64,000 nucleotides of DNA from Molossus alvarezi. Its lineage: Eukaryota > Chordata > Mammalia > Chiroptera > Molossidae. The notes beneath the pieces were generated by a model, which was not told the DNA's origin, made no database searches, and worked only from the letters and a program-made list of their open reading frames with translations. This document shows positions 11,157 through 23,290 of this stretch, in pieces. The stretch is from positions 90,602,327-90,666,326 of the forward strand of contig CM073891.1 of assembly GCA_037176705.1 (NCBI GenBank), in the 5' to 3' direction. The position numbers were made by a program, and so were the translations under genes. Positions within the stretch are counted from its first letter, which is position 1; each line of letters starts with the position of its first letter.

Positions 11157-11371
11157 TTAAAGTTTTTTTCTTTATTGATTTTAGAGAGAGATGAAGGGAG
11201 AGGGAGAGAGAGATAGAAAGATTGATGAGAGAGAACATTGATTGGCTGGCTCCTGCATGCTCCACAATGGGATCAGGCCCACAACCTGGGCATGTGCCCT
11301 GACGGGGAATCAAACCAGCAACCTTTTGGTGCATGGGTTGATGCTCAACCACTGAGCCACACTGGCCGGGC
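11157..11371 (-). mobile_element. Ves-type SINE (AATCAATAAA-tail subfamily)
   Basis: The reverse-complement tail is TTTCTTTATTGATTTTAGAG and the head ends at GAGCCACACTGGCCGGGC. The TSD AGTATCTTT lies at 11148-11156 and 11372-11380. It belongs to the second Ves subtype in this window, with a tail lacking the GAGGAT motif. Confidence 0.92.
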
Positions 11372-11380
11372 AGTATCTTT

Positions 11381-12164
11381 AATACTTTGTAATGAGGTAG
11401 GGGATGACCACTAAAGTCACTTAAAATGAAGAAATTCACTGGTTATTTTATTGTAAATGCCTTCTAAGAATCATTGAACATAAGATGTTACTTTCTTTTT
11501 TTGACAAAACAGATAACTGAATTTCTATTCTTCAAGTGACAATAAAGGTTGCTGCAGCATTCAATGGGTCTGGTATCTCTGTACTCACTGAGGCACAGGA
11601 CTCTGCCCTTCTTAGAGCCTTCTGCTTTGCTGTACTCTGGAAATGATTTCCCTTTCCTGTATTTTAAATATCTTTTTCTTCATTATCTTCGATCAACGTA
11701 TAAATATGCTTAACTAGTTTTCAAATTAAAACTACATTGATTATTTAGTTACTAACCTGTATCTCTCCTCTTCACTGTCAAGCGTCTAAAAAGAGTAATC
11801 TAAAACTCATTGTTTCTATTTTTTACTTTTTCTTACTCATCAAGCAACATTTCAATAAATAAGTTCACCAATGACGTAGTAAATACTAAATCCACCAAAA
11901 CATTGATTAGTTATGGCATGTTGGTAGAATTTGACATTTTTCCTTCTTTGAATGCTCTCTACCATCAATAAAAACTGTCTCTCCTCTACTTATGTGATCA
12001 CTCACTCACTCACTCACTCGATTTTCTATGAACTCTGCAGCTTTAATATCAATTCATCCAGAGTTTTATCATTTTGCCTCTTTTCTTTGGTGTTGAATAT
12101 AGTAGGAGTACTAAGAAGATTCAGTGAATAGATTAATTCTAATTTGAATCCTATTCATAAGAAT
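11381..12164. other. AT-rich non-genic stretch
   Basis: No gene seen. It holds a short (ACTC)n microsatellite at about 11999-12019. Confidence 0.45.
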
Positions 12165-12345
12165 ATATAAGCTAGCATTTACTAAGCACTTATGTGTGCT
12201 GGACACCTTGTTGTGTGCTTTAGATACATTCTCATTCAATTTAATTCTTTCTTCCCTTATGCGAGGTATTATTAATACCACTTTTCAGATTTAGACAACT
12301 TGCACAGGGTCAGTGGGAGAACCAGATTCAACCTGGGCCTTTTTT

Positions 12346-12607
12346 ATTTTTTTTAATCCTCACCTGAGGATATTTTTCCATTTTTGTTCAAATAGAGTGG
12401 GAGGGGAAGAGAGAGAGAGAGAGAGAGAGTGAGAGAGAGAGAGAGAGATGGATGTGAGAAGGACATATCGACTGATTGCCTCCTGTATGACCCCAATTAG
12501 GGCTGGGGATGAACTGCAACTGAGTACGTGCCCTTGACCAGAATCAAACCCATGACTCTTTGGTCCAAATGCCAACACTCTAACCACTGAGCCAAACCAG
12601 CCAGGGC
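12346..12607 (-). mobile_element. Ves-type SINE inserted in a MIR
   Basis: The reverse-complement tail is AATCCTCACCTGAGG and the head ends at GAGCCAAACCAGCCAGGGC. The TSD is CAACCTGGGCCTTTTT at 12329-12344 and CAACCTGGGTCTTTTT starting at 12608. The left TSD copy joins the MIR directly. The interior carries a (GA)n run at about 12410-12448. Confidence 0.92.
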
Positions 12608-12622
12608 CAACCTGGGTCTTTT

Positions 12623-13516
12623 TTTTTGGGGGGGGGTACTTAATTCATTTATTTGAAGGAATGGTACAAATGCAAAGATGTAAGTGGATGATTTGGTACA
12701 TGTTATAGAAAAGGTAAAGGTAACTCCTACATGCACGTACTGCTTTGGTGACCAGGAAGTCACCATGGCTATGGGAAGCCAGCCTAAGGCTTAGCTCTCA
12801 TCACTGTCTCCCAGGGTGTGCTTGTCAAAGAAATACTCTGCCTGCCAGTTTCAGGGGCCCCCAGTCTGTGCAATTTGATTACATGGTCACCCCGTCCTTT
12901 GATGGATTTCACCTGCTCATTCAGGTAGTGCGTTTCAAGGAAGTCACACAAGTGAGAGTCATTTTTGTCAGTGGCCATTTTGTGCAAGTCCAGTAGTGAC
13001 TGATCACACTTTTCCCCAAGTGTAATGCATACTCCATTGCATCCATCCCATTCTCCCAGCCGTCACGGTCTGGTTTCTTGATATCCTGGAGGAAGATTCG
13101 ACCACCTCCTTGGTTCTGCAGCTTCATCAGTTTCTCAGCATGTTCCCTCTCTTCATGAGATTGGTGAAGAAAATATTTGGCAAAGTTCTTCAAAGCCACA
13201 TCATCACGGTCAAAGTAGTAAGACATGGACAGGTAGACGTAGGAAGCATAGAGACCCAGGTTGATCTGGCGGTGGATGGTGGTCTCTGAGTCCTGGTGGT
13301 AGTTTTGGCACGCCTGCGAGGTGGGTGCGGTGGACATCAAGGTGCCCTGCAAAGGAGAGGAGGCTGCCGGCGCTGTAATGGGGGCCTTGGGGATGTCGAG
13401 ATGCTGTGAGGAGGTGGCAAAAGGCTGGATCAGGTGCTGGGGTGGATGGGTCGAGCGCCCATTCTGTCCAAGCACTGTTGAAGCAGGAAACCACTGCGAC
13501 TCTCCGCGAAGGCTGT
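12623..13516 (-). pseudogene. FTH1: Ferritin heavy chain processed pseudogene
   Basis: An intronless retrocopy of the FTH1 mRNA, flanked by a 16-bp TSD CCAACCTGGGTCTTTT (12607-12622 and 13517-13532), with a T8 run (tail remnant) at the 3' end. The CDS-like part is 13337 (ATG) to 12791 (TAA). Conserved blocks include [48 protein letters not shown] and a C-terminus [16 protein letters not shown]. The Glu at the NL-E-LYASY ferroxidase position is Gly here. A frameshift near 12990-13010 and another near 12835 break the frame, so it cannot make a full ferritin H chain. The 5'UTR with the iron-responsive element is retained, so the copy is nearly full length. Confidence 0.96.
13462..13489 (-). promoter_or_regulatory. 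Retained iron-responsive element in the FTH1 retrocopy
   Basis: On the minus strand the sequence reads TTCCTGCTTCAACAGTGC followed by TTGGACAGAA. It has the CAGTGC hexaloop, the unpaired C five bases before it and pairing arms TTCAA/TTGGA, as in ferritin IREs that bind IRP1/IRP2. The lower stem has accumulated changes. It is part of a pseudogene, so any role depends on transcription. Confidence 0.85.
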
Positions 13517-13609
13517 CCAACCTGGGTCTTTTGACAGAGCCTATATACCCTTAACAATGACACTATTAATGTCCCTGGCTTTTACTGTCACCTTTGTGAA
13601 TCACAGATC

Positions 13610-13925
13610 TCTCTCCAGACCTCTTTCCTGAGGCCTAGATCTATAGCTCCAACTGATAAGCTCCTCAAAGTCATCATACATAAATCTGAACTCACGATCT
13701 TTGTCCAAATCTTTCCTCTTCCGATGTTCCCTGTCTTAGTGAATAACACTGCAACCTACTTTTTTCCAGTCAGAAACCACAAAACCATCCTGTTCTGTCT
13801 CTCACCCTGTCCTGCCCTCTAATCTCCAGTCACCATATCCTGTCAATTTTACCTCCTATTAACTCTATCCATCTCTTTATCATCTCTTCTGTTTGTGCCC
13901 AAAATCAGGACAGAGGTGCAACTGT
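13610..13925 (+). repeat. Possible L2 LINE fragment
   Basis: Pyrimidine-rich, with phrases such as ATCTCCAGTCACCATATCCTG and TTTTACCTCCTATTAACTC that resemble the L2 (CR1-like) 3' region. Weak call from pattern only. Confidence 0.35.
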
Positions 13926-14041
13926 AAACCTACTTTTCCCAAACCTTATTCTACTGCAAAGTGCAACATTAAAGATTTAGAAGCAAAATATTTTAACACT
14001 GTATTCATCTTTTAAAATATATATTAATAAAAAACTTGTCA

Positions 14042-14205
14042 CCCTGGCTGCTTTTGCTCAGTGGTTAGAGGGTTGGCCTATGGACTGAAGAATTAAATGG
14101 GTTTAATTCCTGGTCAAGGACATGTACCTGGGTTTCAGGTTCCATCCTTGGCCCTGGTGGGGGTTACATGGAAGGTGGTCAATCAATGTGTCTCTCTCAC
14201 ATTGA

Positions 14206-14258
<53 letters not shown>

Positions 14259-14330
14259 TTCCCCTCCTTCCACTCAGTCTAAAAGTCAATGGAAAAATAT
14301 CCTGGGGTGAGGATTACCAACAACGAAAAC
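14042..14330 (+). mobile_element. Ves-type SINE with long (CT)n
   Basis: The head is CACCCTGGCTGCTTTTGCTC and the tail contains ATATCCTGGGGTGAGGATTA. The TSD AAAAACTTGTCA lies at 14030-14041 and 14331-14342. The internal pyrimidine tract has grown to about 45 bases of (TC)n (14212-14256). Confidence 0.9.
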
Positions 14331-14342
14331 AAAAACTTGTCA

Positions 14343-16900
14343 ATTTCTCAAGAAAAAAATATATTTTTCTGGAAGTTCTTGCATTATATTTCTAATGAAT
14401 TAATAAAGCTACAAGTGATAAAGAAAATAAACTGTCACTGAGGTGAAGAAAGATGATAACCAAGAGGTGGTATCGCCTATATAAAACAATCTAATTGTCC
14501 AAGCAAGTTGGGGCAGGGGTAGGGAAGAGGAACTATGTCAGTATAGGTAAAGTGAGGAATTGACAGCATACAGTTGTCAGGGGTACAATATTTAGGGACT
14601 TTTGCACGTCAAGGGTGTTGGGTATCCGTTCATTCCGTGGGAACTGTGGTGAGAAAGGGACTTCTGATCTCTTCCTCTCATATTTTGCCCTTTAATCTCC
14701 TCTTTTTATATATTTTTTTCAAAAATGATATCTGCTAATGAAATAGTTTGTCTTTTCAAAATTAATTCATTAGATGGGAAATATTTATGCTGGTAAAAGA
14801 AAAAAATAACTTTTACATGTTTAAATGATCAGAAACTAAGGCTTAAAGGAACAACTGCTTTTGCAGTTAGTCTTCCTGTAGCTAGCATTTCCTCAACTCA
14901 TTCACTACCAAAAAGGTGCAAGTTTTTATCTTGGTCTTCATATTCATTTAAACTAAAGCTATGATTGAAAATGTTTCATATTTAAAAATAACAAACAGTT
15001 TACTCTTCCTGCTTCCTTAGGATAGCAAAACATTGTTTCAAGATGGTTGATTCTCTGTATTTATTCTCTCACTCTTTCCTGTTCTGACTGGTTTTATATT
15101 TATCATTTCACCATTCCTTAAACTATTTGAATTTCTTCCAAAGACACACTTTTCAAGGCCAACTCCTGATGTTTCTCTCATTTGTTTGTTGCTGTTATTC
15201 CATTATACTACTTATTCTTTCTTCAACAAATAGATTTTTATTTTTCACTCTCCAAATTCTTTTCCTATAGTTCCTAATTGAAATGGTTGACTAAATTTGG
15301 ATTTTCAATAACTTATATTCTGTTCTGAGGAACATTATGTTGACATCTTAGCTATTATGAGAAGGTTCCTAACTGTAGTTGTTATAGAATTCTTTGAATA
15401 ATAAAAATCTTCTTATTTTTTTGGTTATCAATAATAGTTGCCTTTTGTTACTTCAATTTTCAAAGTATCTGAGTCTGCCCTCAATTAGAAATGCAGAACA
15501 CCAATACTCTAAAACCACCTCAGCATAAATCATAACTCTTTGCTATTTAGCTACTCTCAAAACCCAGTAAGAGATGTGTAATTTAGAAAAGTTTTCAATG
15601 GAAATGCTCTCCATTGAAACCCCTAGGTAACCTAATTTTTATTTTTGCATTAAATTAGATTCCTGGAAGGCTGCATGATTGTGCTTATTAACTTAAGGCT
15701 CTTGTAGCATCAAATGCACTGTCATGGTTTAAAAACTCTTGAGTCTAATAGAAGAGTAAGAAGAAATATTATGAATTCACTTTTATATTTATTATAAAAC
15801 TTGTTCAGGATCTATTTCTTAAGCAATATAAGTTAATAGTTTCTCTATAAAAAGTGATAATTGAGAAATTCAGTTGGAAACTTGTTGCAGAGACCAAGCT
15901 CTCTGGAAGCATTGACATAATTTTTCTTTTCTCATCATCGTTGTAAAATAATGTGTTTGTTTCTCCATACCTCCTTCTGGTCCACCTGCTCCACCTCAGG
16001 CTGCTAACATACTCAGAGCAAAATCTGATAATAAATCATATCAACTATGTCAACACATTAAAAATTTCAGACGTTTGTGTTATACCTTCATGATGTTTGC
16101 CATTTACTCATACTTCCAGAAGAATAATTTCTATTCAAATTTTAATCAAATCATTTTTTACTTTAACAAATTAATTTTTTAAAAGAACAGTTGTGTTTGA
16201 TGTGCTAGCTATACTTTTAATTCACATTAAAATAAATATGAAACAATCTCACATACTATCAATCATACACTGAAAAACATTGAACTGTGTTACCCTTTAG
16301 GATTGGCTTATATTGCTCCCCTATATTTGATTCTGAGTTTCTATTTAAGAACTTTATTGTATATGCCTTTTGTTGCCTCAAAATATCTTTGCTAAAAGGG
16401 ATTCTTACATGGAGCTGGCAGAAATCAACTGCAACTAGCTTATGTAAATAGTCATAGTAATTAATTGTGTTTAATGCTTTTTATAACTGAAAGTCCAAGA
16501 AAGACCTCGTAAGGCTTCACTGGATCCAGGGCTCAATAATGTCAGTGGGTCCTAGACTTTCACTCTTCACCTTTTAGCCTTTTTGTTGTGTAGCCACAAT
16601 CCTTGGGTAGATTCTATGTTCTGGTTCCCTGCAGCCCCAGGACTTATCACCTACCAGCTTAGCAATAATTTCAGCAAAAAGCAAGTAAGCTTCTCTTTTC
16701 CCACAATTAGAGCAAAAATTTTAGGTCTGACTCTCACTGCCCTGACAGCATCATGTGCTCATTTCTTAGACAATTGCTATGACATGACGTTTACAGTGTT
16801 CTGATTGGTAAAGTCTCAATCATGCATCTGGGAGAGATGGATCAGTTCTACCCACATCATGTATACTGTAGGTACATAGTTTCTAAAGGAAAAGGGATGT
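14343..16900. other. AT-rich non-genic stretch
   Basis: About 2.5 kb without a convincing frame, repeat body or RNA gene. Unassigned unique or very old DNA. Confidence 0.5.
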
Positions 16901-16904
16901 GGTT

Positions 16905-17275
16905 ACCAGCTGCAGTGGACTCTATATTTGTGTCCTCTGCCTCAAGCACATAAATTGAAATACTAACCCCTAATGTGATGGTATTAGGAAGTGGGACCTT
17001 TGGGAGGTAATTAGGCCATAGAGTGAAACCCTCATAAATGAGACTAGTACCCTTATAAAAGGGACCCCAGGGAGCTCTCTTGCCCTCTTTCTGCCATGTA
17101 TGAATAACAGAAGAGGTCAACACTATGCTACCCAAAAGACGACCTTTCTACAACTCAACCACACTGGCATCCATCTCTGATGTCAGTCTACAGACCGACA
17201 GAAATAAATTTCTGTTGCTTATAAACTACCCGTCTGTGGTACTTTGTTATAGCATCTTGAACTAAGACACCAGTG
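16905..17275 (-). repeat. Old interspersed repeat, L1M 3'UTR-like (copy 1)
   Basis: It contains TATTTGTGTCCTCTGC, GGTATTAGGAAGTGGGACC, TTATAAAAGGGACCCCAG, AGAAATAAATTTCTGTTGC and GTACTTTGTTATAGCA. The same ordered phrases recur at 59485-59845, so this is a repeat family. From memory it is the reverse complement of an L1M-type 3'UTR. The family name is tentative. Confidence 0.55.
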
Positions 17276-17328
17276 GTAGAGAAAATGAGTGCCAGATAGG
17301 AAAAAACATCAGGTGTACACTGAAAAAT

Positions 17329-17516
17329 AGGGTTGCCAGGTTTAAGGTGGGGGGGGAAGACAACCCATGAAATTTGAATTTCAGATAAACAATGAATAAT
17401 TTTTAGTGTAAGTATATCACATGCAATATTTATAATTGTTTATACTAAAGAAGTATTTGTTATGTATATAAAATTTAGATTTAACTAGGCATTATGTATT
17501 TTATCTGGCAACTCTT
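17329..17516. mobile_element. Palindromic MITE-like element
   Basis: The ends GGTTGCCAG (17331-17339) and CTGGCAACTC (17506-17515) are inverted. The arms also pair inside: AAATTTGAATTTCAGATAAA and AATTTTTAGTGTAAG on the left against AAATTTAGATTTAACTAG and TATACTAAAGAAG on the right. The result is an imperfect near-full-length palindrome of about 190 bp. Confidence 0.6.
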
Positions 17517-18526
17517 TCACAAAGGTATGCAAATAAACTCAATAGAAAAAGAATAAAGCATGTACAATTAAGGTTCACTTTAGAGGAATAAGATATAAGT
17601 AATCTTATATAAGTCACTTAATACATCCAGAATCATAGGTGTTATAAATATTACACTGCTATAATAAAAATAAGATATTTAAAAATCAAATTTCCATGAT
17701 CAAAAAGAAAAAATATTGACTAGCGATCTTAATAATTTAAGCAATATGCCCTCATTTTAGTTTCATAGATTTAATTGATGTCATTTAAGCATCTACATTT
17801 TCCATTTTCTGGTTTGTTTAAGGTAAAGACCTATCTTACTTATATATTTCCACACCTGCATATACGAAACTATAGTGCATTTTATCTACTCTTATTGAGC
17901 AATGACTGCTACAATACTTTGATTCATCCTGAGACTCTTGGTTTCTCAGAATATCTTTTGCTTATGTCATGCAACAGACTTGTGTAAGGCAGGTGGATTC
18001 ATCAATGTTTACTACCCTTATTTTAGTAACAGCATTTCAGTTGTCATTTGAGGAGCTACATCTTTTTATGTTGTAGGTAGTCTTGGTAGGATTGTAAGTC
18101 TCAGTGTCACCTAAGCCAGGCCATCAAACAATCCTCCCTGAAATTTGAGTTTGAAGAGTAGTTTCCCTGTAAGTAAAACAGGAACTGATTCATTCTAAAG
18201 AGATTCACAGCTGAGGAGATTGTCCATTAGTTACTGTTGCCCTTATTTCTGTCCTGTGTAAAGTCTCTATGAGCTTCCTCATCTTTTCAATAATTTCCTT
18301 TTTGTGTGCTGAAGTCTATTTCTTTTTTAGAGACCGATGAAACTTTCTAAGTGGATGTCATATAATTTTAACATTTTAAATTATATTTCTCATGTCAGTT
18401 TACAAATCCAATATAAGAATTTATCAATACTAAAATAAGATATCTGTGATATGGTAACAGTAAAAGAAACACAGATGATTCATTTTTACCTATGTCATTT
18501 TCTGAAGGAGAATTATGAGTTCAATT
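17517..18526. other. AT-rich non-genic stretch
   Basis: No gene, RNA gene or clear repeat body seen. Confidence 0.5.
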
Positions 18527-18541
18527 AAAAGTGTCTACCTT

Positions 18542-18783
18542 TTTTTTTTATCCTCACCCTAGGCCTTTTTTGTTCAGATAGAGTGTGAGGGGGAGAAAGG
18601 AAGAGAGAGAGAGAGAGAGAAACATTGATGTGAAAGGGACACAGCGAGTGGCTGCCACCCGCATGACCAACCAGGGCCGGGGACAAACTGCAACCGAGGT
18701 ATGCGCCCTTAGCAGGAACTGAACCAGGGTCTCTCTGGACCGCAGGCTGACGCTCTAACCGCTGAGGCAAACCAGCCAGGGCT
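18542..18783 (-). mobile_element. Ves-type SINE
   Basis: The tail (reverse) is TTTTTTTTATCCTCACCCTAG and the head ends at GGCAAACCAGCCAGGGC. TSD AAAAGTGTCTACCTT (18527-18541) and AAAACTGTCTACCTT (18784-18798), 14 of 15 identical. Confidence 0.93.
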
Positions 18784-18798
18784 AAAACTGTCTACCTT

Positions 18799-19803
18799 AA
18801 TTAACCTCCCTTATTACTTCAAATATCTGGTGTGTTCAAGGTACAGTGTAAGGCTTTCAGGAGGGTACAAAAACTGGTAACATAGTTTTGGATTTCAAAG
18901 AGTAAGGAAGCAGGTTAGTTTCCATTGGAAAACAATTCTGAGATAGAGTTTTAGTATTTAGGTTACAGGGTTGTCCGTGGGATCTACACCTATTGAAGAA
19001 GGGGAAGGAAGCAGGAGTAAGCAGAAGGAAAAGTTGAATTGTGATGCAGACCCAACAATAGTTTTGGCTCAATCTAGGAAAACCTCTGTAGCTAAAACGG
19101 TCCTTCAGAGTATTCCTGAGATGACATCAGTTAGTCATTGGATATAAACAATCAGTAAAGGGGCATAACCTTGGGTGAAGTGGTTCTTTCTAGTCAGAGC
19201 CGTCCCTGAAGGGGCTGGCAGCTGAAAGCTCTCTGTCAAGAGCCCTCCCAGCAGCTGGGGTAATAAGTCTTTCTGGAAGGAGGATCTGGGTGATTCATTG
19301 CAATATCCACCACAGTTAACCATCCAGTTCAAGAGGTTATGAGATGCAAACATCTGTCTACTTCGTTTTTATATAGTCCTTTTGCAAAGAATCTCATAGA
19401 ACAATAATCACTGATTCATGTCCATTAGGGAAAGGGATATGAAGAAAAAAAAACTTGATCATATAAGGTCAAATGTGATATGCAGACTTTTAGATGTCAT
19501 AGGCCAATGGAATTTTCCTTAAAAATTAAGATGACAAACATAAGATTACAAGTTTTTATTTTTATCAAGAAAGATTTAAAAAGTAAAAACATGGTCATTA
19601 AAGAAACAAGGTATTTTAATACTAAAAGTTAGGGTGGACAGAGTACCAGAATAAAGGTAAACAGTTTAAACAAAATAAATCCATCTTTATAAACAGTTGC
19701 CACATTGTTCTTATTTATCTTATTTCATTGTGGGCAGCAGAAAAGTTTGTTACCAATAGTTTGTTTGTGGACTGGCATTTGGGAATCATGACCATAAATG
19801 AGG

Positions 19804-19853
<50 letters not shown>

Positions 19854-20559
19854 CAACAACAACCTACTATAGAAGTTCCCTGTAGGACACCAGGGAAGAC
19901 TTTGTAGAAAAGGTAACATTAAAACTAGACAGCGCTGGAATGCTAGGTAGCAGGATGAGTCAGGGAGGTTTCAGGATGAGTGAACAATGTGGTCAAAAGT
20001 ATGAAGATTAGAAAGAATAGGGCGTAATCGCATAATGATGTGTTGCAATCCTGCTTAGGAGGGACATTAGTCATGCAGGGGAGTGTTAAGCAATGACACT
20101 GGAGTACTTAGGGGTCTGGTACATAATCAAATTTGTGCTTTAAGGAACATAAATTATTAGTAGTAGGTTTTATGTAAGAAATATGCTTAAAATGAATTAT
20201 ACAGTGGAGATTCTGTGTCTTGTTATAAAGCTGTTGTTGTCGTCTGTGAAAGGTAAAAGGAACACAGGGAATTAGAATTTGGTATTGAAAATCTGAAGGA
20301 GGAGATGGTAGTGGTAAAGATAGTAGAGAAAGAATCAACATGATTTTGCAATATATTGAATGTAAGGGCTTAAGGTAAAGGAGTGTAAGGTAAAGGAAGA
20401 GAAAAAGATAGTGGTAGTCTCACTAACAGAAAAGGAGAGTGAAGAAGAGGAAGATTTTGGAAAAAAGATAAAAAGTCCAGTTGCAAGTGTCATGAATTTA
20501 AATATAATCCCTTGGGAAGAGTGGTTTAAAAAGAACATCTATTTCTAAAACTGCTTTTC
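18799..20559. other. Non-genic stretch with a (CA)n microsatellite
   Basis: No gene seen. A long (AC)n run of about 21 units lies at 19808-19850. The region 19090-19350 is less AT-rich and may be an old LTR or L1 3'UTR. 19880-20110 resembles an old mammal-wide repeat. Neither can be named. Confidence 0.4.
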
Positions 20560-21180
20560 TCTCTTCCCCTGATTCATATTCATCTCTGCTGTCATAGGAT
20601 CGTTCTGAAATGCAAATCAGATCCTATCATAAGCTACTCAAAACTCCTTCAGTGTCTTCCATTCCCCTCACAATGAAGTCCAGACCATTAACTTTCTTCA
20701 AGGCCTTCCTTAATATGGCTCTTGTATGTCTACCCTGCCTCATCTCTTGGCACTTTCTCCCTGAAATGTTTTAGTAAGTTGAACATGTCCTCTTTTACCT
20801 CTGAGTCTTCTAATGAACTTTCCATCCAGACTCTTCACCTTGGCATTCTTTATCCCCTGACTTCCTTCACCACCTTTTCCTAGCTGATCCCAACTCATAA
20901 TTCATGCCTGGGTTTCAGTACCACTGCTTCATATCACAAAGGTAGTTTTCTCTGGGTTAGGTGTCTCTTCCATGTGCACCTTTACCACAGACAGCACTGA
21001 AATTGCTTCTCTTTTTGTGTTTTAGTCCTTTATATTCTTGTCTTCTTGTTTTTATGTCTCTTCTTATCTTTACAAGAGACAAGGCTATGGCTTTTCCACT
21101 CTGTGTACCTGGAAACTAGCTCTGTGCTTGTTACATTTTAGCTGCCAGACAAGCATTTGTTGTATGAATGATTGAACAAG
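20560..21180 (+). repeat. L2 LINE 3' region, old
   Basis: Phrases in order, AATCAGATCCTATCATAAGC, AAACTCCTTCAGTGTCTTCC, AGGCCTTCCTTAATATGGC and a 3' end ATTTGTTGTATGAATGATTG, follow the layout of the CR1-clade L2 3' end. High divergence. Confidence 0.55.
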
Positions 21181-22397
21181 AAAACAGCTCATCAAATATT
21201 TAAAATGTTTTAAAGAAATAATTTAAAGTCATTTTTAAAATGGCACCACAATCCATATTTTGTACTCCATTCTAGGAATATAAATAGAAAATAACCAATG
21301 ACTTCACTGTTAGTCCTCAACCATATCTGGAATAAGACAAAAAATATAAGCAAGAATAGAGTCATTTTGCTTTGTGCCATGTCTGTGTCAACCAAGCACA
21401 AAGTCATGAGGCTTTGGTTAAAAATAAATGGCAAAGGTTTATTAACTGTATTAAAATTTACAAATTAAAAACACAACCAGACAATGCCCAGAATGTTCCA
21501 AAGAAGAAAAGAAAGTGGAGAGTTCTTGCAGTAAAAAGTACATTCTTGAGAAGTCCCCCATTCTTAGCCTCTGGATTGGTCTGAAGTGGTATTCTTCTGG
21601 ATGTCCAGTGGTCTGGGTAATGGATGTCAGGTAGTCTGGGCATGTGAATATTCTTTCCTAAATTCTTCAGGGGATTATCTATAGGATTTATATATGTAGC
21701 TCTAGACATTGATGCACAACTGAAAAGTTCAAAAGTTTAAGTTCCCAGGCTAGTAAAACCAAGAATAGAATTATTTCCTCTTGCAGCTTGACTATAATGA
21801 CTCCATTTTATTTCTTTACTCTTTCCTTGTATAAAATGCTGAATGCAGCCAATTTGTGATATGTATTTAAATTTAGGCTTCTTAATTCCCATCTTTGGAT
21901 TTTTTTTTTCTTTTTCTATTAAATAACACACAGAAAGAACCCCCCACCCAAACACACACCTTTTCCCTATCACTCTCTATATGAATCTTTAAAATAGCAA
22001 CCTCCCTTGGCAACTGGTATAATGGAAAGCCCACAGACCAGAAGTTGGAAGACCTTTAGATATATTGAAAAATAGATGACACCACATTTCTCTCAAGTTT
22101 GCAGGGTCATACTCTAAAGGCCACTTTATTCATTTGGAAAATTAGAGGAATTTTAATTAGAAGAGGCTGTCCTGGGGAACAATCAACACTTACTATTCTA
22201 TAATCTGTTTTATATGTGAATTAATTAGCAAATTTTCCATTTATATGAAGTTTCAGAAAGTACATATTTCTATATGTCTCAGTGTTTGAATTGCCCTAAT
22301 TTGGGTGTAAATCCTTATATGGCAGTGATCTCCGCTTCCTACTACTGGACTGGGCCAATGCTGGGACTTACACACTTTTAATTTCACATTCAATGCT
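21181..22397. other. AT-rich non-genic stretch
   Basis: No gene or clear repeat. Open frames on both strands (for example minus strand 21458-21709) are AT-driven and unrecognised. Confidence 0.45.
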
Positions 22398-22757
22398 ATT
22401 TTTTATTAGTTTTAAGTGTACAGCACAGTCTATAGACATTTATATAAGTTACAAAGTCTTACATTTGATAATTCAAACGCCCACGTGGCACCATAGATAA
22501 GTTATTACAATATTGTTAACTGTATTCCCTATGTTTTACATGCCATGGCATATCTATTTTGTAAGTACCAATTAGTACTTCTTAATCCCATCACCTTATT
22601 TCACCTAGCCCCCCAACACCACTCCCCTCTGGCTTCAGTCAGTTTGTTCTCTGTATCTAGTAGTCTGTTTCCAATTTGTTCTTTAGATTCCACATATAAG
22701 TGAGATCATATGGTATCTGGCTTTCTCTTTCTGGCTTATTTCACTTAACATAATACA
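22398..22757 (-). mobile_element. LINE-1 3'UTR and end of ORF2, truncated
   Basis: The reverse complement shows the L1 3'UTR (TTTTAAGTGTACAGCACAG at the 3' end, CCCATCACCTTATTTCACC, CAATTTGTTCTTTAGATTCC). It ends in TATAAGTGAGATCATATGG and TTATTTCACTTAACATAAT, which encode the last residues of ORF2. It is 5' truncated within ORF2. Confidence 0.85.
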
Positions 22758-23290
22758 GGATGTAGGCACCTTTTGAAAACTGGCCGGATAGGCCTAAGAA
22801 GAGCCTGGTTTTTATGGGTTGATTGTCAGGAGAACTTTTGTTTTGGGCTACAGAAAGTCCGAGGGCGTTTGTGCGTGGAAGCCTAGGAGCTGGAAACAAA
22901 TGCTGAGGAGGGCAGCATGTCTCGTTCCTGATCTCTATCACATCAGAACCTCTTGGAGAGAGGTGCTTTGGGTGAAGCTGAAGGAGCTATTTTTGTGGGA
23001 TAAGACAAGGTTTGAGAGAGGGGCATTTTCTACGTGTCAGAGCAGACACACGGCTGTGCTAGCACAATGAGCTGTTCCTGGGATGCAGTGCCATTGCTGA
23101 TCCTTACGCTGCAGATGTGGGATGTCCTGGGAGATGCAGCTTTGGACAGTGATAGTGATTTCTCAGCTGAGGTTGGTAAGGGGTTTGGTTGCAAACTCAG
23201 GCAAGACAGCCTTGGAGACTCTGAAAATATACTGAGGGCAAGGCGAATTTTGCAGCAGGCTGTTGTCCTATGAAGTGCAAAGGAAAAAAA
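22758..23290. other. Unassigned GC-richer island
   Basis: Clearly less AT-rich than its flanks. It contains 79- to 89-codon frames on both strands over 23030-23299. The plus-strand frame has an acidic run ALDSDSDFSAEVGKG. I do not recognise the product. A GGAAAAAAAC stretch follows at 23279-23290. It may be a retrocopy fragment or an LTR. Confidence 0.3.

Larger units (their letters stand above)
12165..13565 (-). repeat. MIR SINE split by two later insertions
   Basis: The left part, 12165-12345, reads as reverse-complement MIR (AAGCACTTATGTGTGCTGGA, then GGTATTATTAATACCACTTT and AGATTTAGACAACTTGC). The remaining MIR head resumes at about 13518-13565 (CAACCTGGGTCTTTTGACAG). Between them lie a Ves SINE and the ferritin retrocopy, both inserted at the same CAACCTGGG target. 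Confidence 0.7.

Noticed and set aside
12921..13520. A 199-codon minus-strand open frame encoding ferritin-like protein
   Set aside because: The frame runs through the ferritin 5'UTR and loses the reading frame before the last third. TSDs and lack of introns show a processed pseudogene.
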